50,999 nucleotides of DNA from assembly GCA_003614735.1 (NCBI GenBank), contig KZ992467.1, positions 1-50,999 of the forward strand, read 5' to 3'. Both the position numbers and the translations under genes were made by a program. Of this stretch, positions 25,641-34,849 are shown piece by piece. Origin of the DNA: Thamnocephalis sphaerospora. Lineage: Eukaryota; Zoopagomycota; Zoopagomycetes; Zoopagales; Sigmoideomycetaceae. How positions within the stretch are numbered: the first letter of the stretch is position 1; every line of letters starts with the position of its first letter. The notes under the pieces are model-generated. The model searched no databases. It worked only from the letters and a program-made list of their open reading frames with translations, and was not told the origin of the DNA.

Positions 25641-26286
25641 ATGTTCGCCACTCTGCGCATTCTTGGCCGCAACGTTGCCGGCCGCCGTGCCTACTCTGCC
25701 GCTGCCCAGAGCTCGTTCGCGGCCGAGCGCGAGGCCGTGCGCGAGCACGCCGCCCGTAAGTAGCGTCTTACGTGTCCGTCCGCGTGTGCGAGCCGTCGGG
25801 ATCGAAAGGGGCGCGAATTCCCAGTCCGAGCCGTGCTGGCGGCCTACCACGCGCTCTGCTTGGCGTGCGTACATGCCGCTTGACGACGTGCTTACCCGGC
25901 CGCCCGGTCGTCCACAGAGGCCTCCGAGATCTGGCGCAAGGTGTCCTACTGCACCATTCCGGCCCTTCTGCTCGCTGGCTACAACGCGTACCGCCTTGCC
26001 GTTGAGCACGAGGAGCACCAGGCGCACCACCCGACCGAGCACATCGCCTACTCGTACATGAACATCCACAACAAGGTGGGCTAACTGTCCCGGACGCGGC
26101 CGGTTGCTAGCCTAATGCTCACGTATTCGCCCTTGCATGCCATCCCTCGCTTAGCCATTCCCGTTCGGCGATGGTAGGCATCGCCTGTGCAAATGGAACG
26201 CGTGCGCTTTTGCTAACCACGGTCTTGTTTGATCTGCAGGTGAAAAGTCTCTGTTCTGGAACCCCAAGGTCAACGGCCACGAGTAA
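25641..26286 (+). CDS. COX13: cytochrome c oxidase subunit VIa
   Basis: This is a nuclear-encoded subunit of mitochondrial complex IV that sits in the inner membrane and affects dimerisation and regulation. Four exons, 25641-25755, 25918-26075, 26155-26173 and 26240-26286, join in phase to give 112 residues. The N terminus (MFATLRILGRNVAGRRAYSA) is a typical arginine-rich mitochondrial presequence. A single membrane helix follows (VSYCTIPALLLAGYNAYRL), then EHIAYSYMNIHNKPFPFGDG and the family's C-terminal KSLFWNPKVN. The third exon is only 19 bases and supplies most of the conserved PFPFGDG motif. AATAAA lies about 83 bp after the stop. Length and motifs fit the family. Confidence 0.95.
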
Positions 26287-26368
26287 CTTGTCGCTACCGC
26301 CCGGCTACTGCGATCGCGTGACGCATGTGTATCGTGCGACACCAGCCGAAACTGACGTCGGTCTGTCC

Positions 26369-26374
26369 AATAAA
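26369..26374 (+). terminator. polyadenylation signal after COX13
   Basis: AATAAA lies 83 bp beyond the COX13 stop codon. Confidence 0.4.
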
Positions 26375-26784
26375 GCCACATCAGCACGGCTCGTTTTCTC
26401 CACCCGCTGGCAGTCTCTACTTGTGATTTGTATCGAGTCGACAGGCGAGTGAGGCCCATCAGACCAGACTGGACATTCTCGTGCGTGGCCTTTGGATCGC
26501 GGACCAAGCCCACGCCAATATTGTTTGCTTTGTGATGTCAGCAGCACAAGTCTGGAGAATGTGAATCTCTGGCTTGTTGCCATAAACAGCCGCTGATAGA
26601 GCGAGAAAGACCAGCGCTCCTGATCACTGTGCGCAAATCAGTGCAAACATTGATGGATAAAGCTCATCAGCAACAATAGTTCCCTATACAGGCAAAAGCG
26701 GTGACATGCCGAGAGCGCTTCGGCGGTAGCACATGTTCACGTGGATTCTTGCAAGTGAGTTGCAACGCAAGTGTACACTTGACG

Positions 26785-26831
26785 ACGACGGGTAGGAATG
26801 GCCAACGACGGGTAGGAATGGCCAACGACGG
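26785..26831. repeat. 20-bp tandem repeat, two full copies
   Basis: The unit ACGACGGGTAGGAATGGCCA occurs at 26785-26804 and 26805-26824, followed by the first seven bases of a third copy. It lies in the otherwise featureless COX13-ISU1 interval (26,287-27,198). Confidence 0.85.
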
Positions 26832-27198
26832 CAATGATGATCGTAGGTGGCACTTGCTATTGGGGTCTCGTGCATTCTTGTGGTCGTGCAAACACCGTAT
26901 CTCATTACATTGGCCGAGCTGCACACTGGAAAGCCTATCTTGAACCCAGCCCGCAGGTAGCGAGTGGCAACGGTGGCACGATAGCACAGTAGCGGCGACG
27001 GTGGTGGCTGCGTCTAGTTTGCTATCAGATAAGTGAGTCAGCCAAATCAATGGCCGCGGAGCATCGGCCAATCTGATACCGAGATCAGCACCTCGCATCC
27101 TCATAGGTGATGTCGACGCCATAGTGGGCAAGCGCTTGCTTTTCTTTCCTCCAGCCACCTGCACCCACTTGTCGCACGCTGTCTCCGTCTTGCAAACA

Positions 27199-27930
27199 AT
27201 GTTCCGCACTGTTCTCGCCACTGCCGGTCGCCAGGCTGCGAGCCGTACTGTCGCCGCACCTCTGCTTGCGCTGAGCGGTCGCACGGTTGCCGCCCGTGGC
27301 GCTCTCACTGTGCCCGCGCGTGCATATCACGAAAAAGTAAGCAGCGTCGCTTGTAGCAGCCACAGTTGCCGCTTGGATCGCACACAACGTCCGATCTGCC
27401 TGCAGTGCTGACCATGGCTCGACACCCTACAGGTCATTGATCACTATGAGCGTCCGCGCAACGTCGGTTCCATGCCAAAGTCGGATCCGGACGTGGGCAC
27501 GGGCCTGGTGGGCGCTCCAGCCTGCGGCGACGTCATGAAGTTGCAGATTCGCGTGGATGAGGCCTCCGGCAAGATTGTCGACGTCAAGTTCAAGACGTTC
27601 GGCTGCGGCTCTGCGATCGCCTCTTCCTCGTTTATGACGGAGCGTGTGCGCGGACTGCACCTGGAGGATGCCGCTCAGATCAAAAACACCGAGATTGCCA
27701 AGGAGCTGTGCCTGCCGCCGGTCAAACTCCACTGTTCCAGTAAGTAACATGCACACCCTAGGATTATGCGCGTGCTGCGCTGCTAGCGTCGCTTGTCAGC
27801 GTCGTGGCCGTGACCGCTGCTAACGTCCCGTGCACCCAACCTAGTGCTTGCCGAAGATGCCATCAAATCGGCCATCAACGACTATAAGCGGAAGCGGGGT
27901 GCGGCCGCACAGCAGGCTGCGAGCGTCTAG
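27199..27930 (+). CDS. ISU1: iron-sulphur cluster assembly scaffold (ISU1/ISCU)
   Basis: This is the mitochondrial scaffold on which [2Fe-2S] clusters are built before transfer. Three exons, 27199-27336, 27433-27739 and 27845-27930, join in phase to give 176 residues. A positively charged presequence (MFRTVLATAGRQAASRTVAA) precedes the conserved VIDHYERPRNVGSM start of the mature protein. The three cluster cysteines are Cys77 (PACGDVM), Cys104 (FGCGSAIASS) and Cys147 (LHCS), with Asp79 beside the first. The LPPVKLHCS segment includes the LPPVK site bound by the Hsp70 chaperone. Spacing and length match fungal Isu1. The protein works in the same organelle as the nearby COX13 product, but no co-regulation is visible. 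Confidence 0.97.
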
Positions 27931-28351
27931 CAAACTGGCAAATTTGATGATGATGATGTTGACTTTTGGGCCTGAGCATCTACATTCGGAAGGCTTTCCT
28001 TTGCCCATGTGCACATGCTGGCTGCTGTCCGACCAGCGATGCTATCGCGCCTGCAACAGGCCGCGTGCACCAATCGCTACTGTGTATCCCCCGTTGATTT
28101 CGTGTAGTTTAGTAAACCATTGATGAGCCACGTTACCCCGACATGCTGGTGGTGGTGGTGGTGAGGTTGCAGGCTGGGGATGGTCGCGCAAACGACGGTC
28201 ACTTGGGGCGCAGTCGTTTCGCTCTGTGCGCTGACACCGCACGTTGTCCAAGACAAATTCGCCGCAGCTTGCTAAGCCCGACACATGAATGGCACTGACG
28301 ACACCTGCACAGTAGCGTCGCCTCTTTTTCCGTCTTGTTGCCAGCTCTACG

Positions 28352-30008
28352 ATGGCGATGGCGCAAAGCACTACTCCAGAAATAAGAAATGCACCAGTGT
28401 CGTCTTTTGACGGCAATAGAGCGACTGGAAAGCGGCATGATGATCTGCTTGTACCGATGCAGATGACTGCACCTGCAAATACGGCCGACACACCGTCATC
28501 TAGTCTAGCCGATAGACCGCCCTTACTCTATGGCAACGTGTGTGCTGCTGTACAGGCATGTTATCAAAGCACACGCTGGCATCGACAGCATCTAGTGCGA
28601 GCTTTATGGCGCAGCTGCCAGACGATCGTGGCCATCGTGTTGCTGATCGCCGTTGCTATGCTAGTATACTTTCGCGCTGCCATACCAGAACAGTATGACT
28701 ACAGCGCGCTACGCTTTAATTGGACTGTTGCACCTCAGGCATCGCTGATGCCAATGGATCCAACCTTTGGAGCATACAATGTACGTCTCGACGGACACAC
28801 GCACACCACCATGTCAGATGGGAAACTAAGCCCTGAACAGCTAGTAGAACGCGCAGTTGGTGGGTGCCAGCAATGTTGGTATCGCGCGCGCTCTTATCGT
28901 ATTGCTGACGACGACCTGCGTTAACAGCTCACGGCTATAATGCCCTGGTCGTCAGCGATCACAACACTGTAGATGGCGCTCTTCAAGCTCGTGCCTATGC
29001 GGCATCACGCTATGGAAATCGTATTGTGGTGATACCGGGACAGGAATACAGGCAAGCAACAGCGCTTGAAGCGTCGATGCCGGCCGACTTACACCTGTCT
29101 TGCCTGCAGCTGCTGTCGGGTTCACATGAACTTTCTTAATCTAGAGCAGACTATCGATGTTGGCCCGCCAAATCCTACCGACGAGGATTTGAAGCGCGTG
29201 ATCGGCCGGGTGCATCAGCTGGGCGGTCTGGTGCGTGGTGACACGTCAATGCACTGGATACCCTGCAATCTAACGCGTACACTGCTACAGGTAGTCGCAA
29301 ACCACTTGCCGTGGTCAAATAGAACGGCGCCCTTTTTCCAGGAGGCTACACTTCCCAACCATCCCACACGCGAACAGTTGGTAGAATTCGGTGTGGACGG
29401 TGGGTGAGGAAGGAGCGAGCGTACAGACGAGTAGTGGTTAACTGTTTCTGCAATGTGCGCCAGGGTTTGAGGTGGTCAACCAGGATTTACTGGACTTGCC
29501 TACCATCCAGTATCTGCGCCAGAGGCGAGAGACCACGCCTGGTGCGCGGCCCATCTTTGCCATCACTGGAAGCGATCTGCATCAGCCGGATAGCGCGTAT
29601 GCCTGGACCATTCTCAATGTCTCTGCATTGACCGCCGATGCCATTGTGGACGAACTGCGTGCGGCCCGCACTACCTTTCTCTTCGATCCTGCGGGTACTC
29701 GTCCTGGCGCTTATCCTACTTACAGCCGTAGCTGGCAGCTTTTGGCGCCACTAGATGGGCTGGCCAGCTACATCATGAACATGATTGATCGCCCCCAGGG
29801 AATGTACTCGTTCCAGGGAACATTCTGTCAGCAGTCGAAATCTCGTGTGCACATATGGATGGCATTCACGCTGCTCGCTAGCTTGTTTCTGGTTTGGCTG
29901 GTGTGTGAAGCAAGCCATGCTGCACTATCGTTTGTTTGGATAAGATACCGAAAATCCTGGCGCCATTGGGGCTTGGATAGGCACACCAATGCTAGTGTAC
30001 CCGTGTAA
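28352..30008 (+). CDS. PHP-domain membrane protein, possible phosphoesterase
   Basis: Four exons, 28352-28859, 28928-29051, 29110-29399 and 29464-30008, join in phase to give 488 residues. After a cytoplasmic N terminus there is a membrane helix (CQTIVAIVLLIAVAMLVYF), then a PHP (polymerase and histidinol phosphatase) domain. This domain has the metal-binding signature LDGHTHTTMSDGKLSPEQ, then VVSDHNTVDGA, PGQEY with CRVHMN, NHLPW and GSDLHQPDSAYAW. A second helix near the C terminus (VHIWMAFTLLASLFLVWLV) returns the chain to the membrane. The His-x-His, Asp and later His residues suggest an intact metal-dependent phosphoesterase site in the lumen or outside. The substrate is unknown. The second intron (29052-29109) starts with GC, not GT. 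Confidence 0.88.
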
Positions 30009-30076
30009 ATGCATTTTACTGAACTATGCTGGAATATTTGCAACTGCAAAGTATAAATGTGCCGACTCGACCGAGA

Positions 30077-30082
30077 AATAAA
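30077..30082 (+). terminator. polyadenylation signal after the PHP gene
   Basis: AATAAA lies 68 bp past the PHP-gene stop and 32 bp from the stop of the convergent RING gene, so the two 3' ends nearly touch. Confidence 0.4.
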
Positions 30083-30113
30083 AGACTACAATAGCGGCAT
30101 GCACTGGGATATG

Positions 30114-30990
30114 TTACAATACAGTGCGACAAAGTGGGCAGGCCTGGTTCAACTTGAGCCAGCTTTGGACACATTCTTCGTGGAACCTGTGCACGGGCAT
30201 TGTATTAGCCACGATTGCGGAAGGCAGTGCGAGCATGCAAGGGCAACTTACACATGATGGCAAATGGGAAGCAGGCAGACAGTCTCCTTTTCGGCATAGT
30301 CTTCCAGGCAAATGGTGCACCTAGACATCCGCAGCATGATTAGGCAAGCAGATTACAGACAGCGCAGCAACAATGGTCGACCTACCGATAGAGCTCGCCA
30401 GCACCATCAATGCTGCAATCCCCGTAAGCGTTTTTTTGTAGACAATGCTTTTGTAGCGACTCGAGCTGATGTGCCGAGGCACCACGCTGCCGAACCTCCC
30501 CGAGTGCGTCGGAAAGCGCCAGTAGATCCTACCGCATTGAGCGCAGATCTGCGTGAGCCAAATGGCCTCTGGCACGCTGCACGCTGCAGACAGATGATCG
30601 CATACCTCAAACTCGAGCTGATCCTCCTCTCCGTGCGCCAGTATCCGCTCCAGAGACTCCCAAAGTCCATTGGCAAACTGTCGACCATGGTCGATTACTA
30701 CCTGCTCCGCCGTATCCTCTTCGTCCGCGCTCTAATACAGGTGTGCATGTATAAGCGAACGCGCCAAGCCAAGATGTGCACGGTGTGAATGCAGCCCATA
30801 CCATGTCTGCTTGTGTGTACACGCCATTGTCTTCCTCGGTGTTCCAGTCACGCGCCAACAGGTCGCTATAATCGTCGTTCAAAAGTGGATGTGCAGCCAT
30901 CATGTGGTAGCCCATGTCTCCATCGAACAACAGTTCTGTCCATGGATCGTGCATAGCCGAGGTCCACCGCCGTGTCGGAATACCTGCCAT
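30114..30990 (-). CDS. RING-H2 finger E3 ubiquitin ligase
   Basis: Five exons, 30990-30823, 30731-30606, 30528-30386, 30320-30252 and 30186-30114, join in phase to give 192 residues. The C-terminal RING-H2 has its zinc ligands in the expected order: CTICLEDY, then CHHVFHEEC, then WLKLNQACPLCR, ending three residues later (TVL). A small helical region precedes it (QVVIDHGRQFANGLWESLER and LLALSDALGEVRQ). This layout is that of small soluble RNF126/RNF181-type ligases, which transfer ubiquitin from an E2; the substrate is unknown. The gene is convergent with the PHP gene. Its ATG lies only 48 bp from the stop of the next gene upstream on the same strand. Confidence 0.9.
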
Positions 30991-31038
30991 TACGATTAGG
31001 AAGTTGATAAATGAGCGAGCTAGCAAGCAAGCGAGCAA

Positions 31039-32721
31039 CTAAATAGGGCTCAACGATAGCTTTGTACCATCCAAAGGCACAATGCATAATATGTCCCATG
31101 GCATACCTATTGGCCGGACTCCTGTGGGCGGAGCGGTACTGGATAGAGAGCGGATAAAGCTTGGACGGTTGCCTCCCGTGTTGTGATACCGAAGACGACG
31201 GCCATCGGCGCCAACAACCGTGTCCGTACTGAAAATTCGCCGCAACGCCGGTGATCTCTGAGCACGCGAGCGCATCCTTCGCGGGCGTTGCAGTTCGGTG
31301 GCTCGTGATATGTATGCCGATGCAACGCGGCGCGGATAAGCACGCATTGCTGTCCTACGGCTCGTCGGACCTTCCGCAAATGCACCTCCCGGATGGCGCC
31401 GCCAGCGCATATCTTGCATGCCTCCATCTTCGGGTGCGGCCGATGACGGACTGTGCCGGCTTGCATCCCGTAAAAAGCGTAGATGATTGCGCAGCGACTG
31501 CACCACACGCCGAGTCAGCGACTCTATGTGCTCTCGTGTTTGGAGTGCATCCGCACGACGCTGGTATGCTGGGCGATGACGCGGTGGCAGCGGCAGTCGT
31601 GAAGCCAATGGGTCTAGGCGTTCGGGCACACTGCTTGGCCGTACAAAGTACTGCTGGTAAAGTAGCTCAAACTGACGCTCCATCTCTCGCGCAAAGCTAC
31701 GCTGCAGTCGGTGACGTGCACGTTGGTGGCCATGCGAGCGCAAGGCCTCGTCCTCTAGACTGGCGGGCGAGGACGGCACGGACGATGCCTCGGGCGTCTC
31801 ATCCGCTGCTATTTCCGTCAAAAGCACTTGTTCTCCGTGGCCCAGTGGCGTGCCTGGGTTATTCTCGTCGCTGTCAGGAGCAAGTGTAGTGGTGACGCTA
31901 AGGCTACGGTAGTCGTGCATGGCTGTTACACTGTGACGGTGTTCCGGGATTGGCCACGATGTCGTAGCCAAAGGCGCTGACGGAGACGACACTGGTCCCG
32001 ACGCCGGCCAGGAGGCGGGGCCGTCGGCGTCGGCAACTAGCGCTGCGATAGCCAGCAGCTCGCGTGTCTCCTCTTCTGACATGCCGGTCCCAAGAAGCGT
32101 GGCCAGAAGCGAAATAGGCTGTAGATAGTCGGCAGCACCGGCATCACGCCCGGTCTCTGGGGTAAGTCCCATACTGGCAGTAGTGGTGGCGGTGGCAGTG
32201 GCGGTGGCGGTGGCACTGGTGGGCGCAGAAGAGCCTGCGGCCAAGCTGCTGTTCCCTCCAAAAGAACAAAACTCAACGCACTGCTCGTTTGCCGCACAAC
32301 GAGAGTCGCAAGTCGGCGGAATCCCCAGGCAGGATGGGTACTGTGGCGTTATAGGGCGGTCGACTGCGGCTGCGATAGAGGAAGGTGCGGCAGCGAGGAA
32401 TGCCGGACGAAGGAATGGCAATATGCACGGAGACGTACGCAATGGTGAGCGGAGAACAAGTTTTACTCGCCGGCGCTTGGCCACATTTTCAGCGTGTGAC
32501 CGCCTTGGTGACATCATGTGCGCTCTGGTCACCTGATGCTACCACACACTCGCCTCAACCATGGATGAGCGCTCCCACTTACTGTGACTGTCGATCCCGA
32601 GCGTGGGCTGCAGTCGCGCGACGGCACCAAGCGGCGGCCCCTTACTGCTTGTCTCGTCCGATCGTGGCAGTTGCCTCGGCTCTGGTCGAGCGGCAGCCGG
32701 TACTTGTCTGTCTGCGCTCAT
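31039..32721 (-). CDS. low-complexity hypothetical protein
   Basis: A long open minus-strand frame (31039-32532) encodes up to 497 residues rich in Ser, Pro, Ala and Arg. It has an Ala-Thr repeat (GGTGGC-type DNA repeat near 32,180-32,220), a helical leucine-rich block (EEETRELLAIAALVADADG) and a basic arginine-rich C-terminal third. No known domain was recognised. Codon character is good from about 32,160 downwards. An upstream exon starting at ATG 32721 (MSADRQVPAAARPEPRQLP) probably supplies the N terminus, but the splice that links it does not keep phase in my hands. The region 32,300-32,530 may therefore be partly intron. It is possibly a nuclear, disordered regulatory protein. Confidence 0.5.
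32180..32222. repeat. GTGGCG-type short tandem repeat
   Basis: An imperfect hexamer repeat of GTGGCGGTGGCA type lies inside the hypothetical gene and encodes an alternating alanine/threonine tract on the minus strand. Confidence 0.7.
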
Positions 32722-33238
32722 TCTCGCTTGCGGCTGCTAAATAAACAGGTTTTATAAGCAATGCAATGCACAGAGATAAAGCTCTGCACCATCTATGAGT
32801 TAGCAAGCCAGCTACACGCACAGCGTCTTTTTAGCAAACGACCGTTCCAACGGTCAATATGGTCGGCGGCACAGCTTTACTGTGTCCGAGGCGACGCTGT
32901 GGACGAAAGAAACTGGGTAGTACGATTGAAACACTCGCCATGCCACCAACACTGGAAGCGCATGCAAATTGGAGCTGGGCGCACGATTCGTTGGCGCTAG
33001 GCTTTGTTGTGAACATAAATAGCAGAAGCACCTTGCCGACGGACGGATGGCTTGGCAGGCACACGTTGACAGCCGTCTAGACATTGAACATTTGGGCGCG
33101 CGTCACATTGACGGCGTATGAGCCTAATTACACCAGGCATAATTACATGGCAATGATGCCGTGCACGGTGTTATTGGCAGAGCATGCTGCAGTAGCCTCG
33201 CCGGCTGCTGCACCTTGCACATCCATCTGCTGTGCATG
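32722..33238. other. intergenic, no gene recognised
   Basis: Only short overlapping frames without coding character lie between the hypothetical gene and the 3' end of the transporter gene. A 5' leader and promoter for the hypothetical gene are expected here. Confidence 0.4.
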
Positions 33239-34849
33239 CTACTCGCGCGGAAGGATGGGCTCGGTCTCATCAATTATCTCCTCTCCACCATGGCGGCGGA
33301 ATGGCTTGGGTGGACGCACAACGCCGTTGTAGAGGAAGGTGCCATAGACCAGGAGAACAAAGCCCACAACCTGCAGCCACTTGAAGGATTCCCAGCCAAG
33401 GCCAAGGCTGACCATCCAGATGAAGAGCGTGCGGCAGGTGTCGATGGTGGCACGTGACACAGAGCTGACGGTGCGCGTAACAGAGAGGCCGAACCAGTTG
33501 AAGAATGCAATGCTTAATGCAATAGCGATGCCCGCCACCCAGACGCCCTGGTGATCCCAGATCTGGTGCCAGCCAGTTGGAAAGTCAAAGAAGCCGTTGG
33601 GATGAGAGAGGCCAAAGAGCAGGTAGAGGATCGGCATGGCGGCAAGGACGGTGATGCAGCCAAACAGACCCTCCAGGCCGACAGCAAGGATCGGCTCAAC
33701 GGCATAGCGCGTCATGATCTTCTCCTCGATCACAAACTGTGCAGCGGCAAACACCTGTGCCGCCAGCACCATAATCACACCAATCGCTGCGAGCATCACG
33801 TCCTCAGCTTCTGCGTCAGTGCCGACGCCAAGACTGGCAGGCTTTGAGGGTGTACCAGTAATGCTGCTAAGGCCGACCAGGGCTACACCGGTGACAACCG
33901 TGCAAAGGGCAAACCACTGGAAGCTGCGCAGGCGGTGGCTCAGAAAGAGAATGCTGAAGAAGGCCGAGAAAATAACCACGGCGCCACGAAGCATCTGGTA
34001 GATGGACGCCGTGGTGTAGATCAGTCCAACGTTCATGAGTGTGGTGCCACAGATGTCGCAGAGAGTCGGCAGCCAGAGCAGAAGGATGTGCCGTCCGGTG
34101 AGAGGCTTGCGCTCCGAGCGTGCTTGCTCAATCTCTGCTCTCGCCGCTTCCAAAGCAAGGTCTGTCAAGTCGCTGGCCGCCTCTTTGGCCTGCTCTGCCT
34201 TTTCATGCAGATCCTTGCTCTTGCGTGAGAGCTTTGCACGTGCTTTGCCGGCCATTCCTTCAATGTCGTCGGAAATACGGTGTAGCCGGTCGGCCGCTTT
34301 GCCCAGAAGCACCGAAGGCCGAAGACGATCACGTCGCGATGCAGATGTACCCTGACCATCGCTGTCGCTACTGCTGCTGCTGCTGCTACCGCTGCTGCTG
34401 CTACTGGCGCTGGAACGCCGGGCAGACTTGCCGGAACTCGAGTGGCGGCCAATCCGGCTGATCTTTGGGCGCAAAGCAGCACTGCTAGCGCTCGAACGCC
34501 GACTAGAGCCGTCGGTGGCATCGTGCAGCTGAGAGATGCCGCGCCAAACGCGAAAAGCCGTAAAGGCCGAAGCGGCGTAGGCTACGAAAAGACACATGAG
34601 TTCACCGATAAACATATTGAGCGTCTGATAGACGGGCTGCTCAAAATTCTTTCGATTGCGTGGGTCGGGGTCGTCGCAGTTCTCGACGCATTGCATATCC
34701 TGCACTTTGTTGAGCAGCGTGTTGCAGGTGCCGGTAAACAGCATACCCGCCACTAGAAAGCCAATGTACAGGCGGGCATTGCTGCGCTGTGGGCGAAACA
34801 GCCCGCGTGACGCGACTTGCTGCTCCGACACGGGCGCTTCCTCTGTCAT
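33239..34849 (-). CDS. SLC35F6-like drug/metabolite-superfamily transporter
   Basis: This is a single exon of 536 residues. About ten membrane helices are visible, beginning with LYIGFLVAGMLFTGTCNTLL and including IGELMCLFVAYAASAF. The strongest family mark is the stretch LPTCDICGTTLMNVGL-like (LPTLCDICGTTLMNVGLIYT) followed by TTASIYQMLRGAVVIFSAFF, typical of SLC35F6/YMD8-type members of the nucleotide-sugar transporter superfamily. A hydrophilic loop of about 150 residues between helices 2 and 3 is serine-rich (long SSSS runs) and then charged and helical. SLC35F6 members sit in lysosomal or other internal membranes; the cargo here is unknown. The ATG at 34849 gives a short cytoplasmic N terminus. 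The intronless state differs from most neighbours. Confidence 0.9.
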   Translation of the reverse strand: MTEEAPVSEQQVASRGLFRPQRSNARLYIGFLVAGMLFTGTCNTLLNKVQDMQCVENCDDPDPRNRKNFEQPVYQTLNMFIGELMCLFVAYAASAFTAFRVWRGISQLHDATDGSSRRSSASSAALRPKISRIGRHSSSGKSARRSSASSSSSGSSSSSSSDSDGQGTSASRRDRLRPSVLLGKAADRLHRISDDIEGMAGKARAKLSRKSKDLHEKAEQAKEAASDLTDLALEAARAEIEQARSERKPLTGRHILLLWLPTLCDICGTTLMNVGLIYTTASIYQMLRGAVVIFSAFFSILFLSHRLRSFQWFALCTVVTGVALVGLSSITGTPSKPASLGVGTDAEAEDVMLAAIGVIMVLAAQVFAAAQFVIEEKIMTRYAVEPILAVGLEGLFGCITVLAAMPILYLLFGLSHPNGFFDFPTGWHQIWDHQGVWVAGIAIALSIAFFNWFGLSVTRTVSSVSRATIDTCRTLFIWMVSLGLGWESFKWLQVVGFVLLVYGTFLYNGVVRPPKPFRRHGGEEIIDETEPILPRE

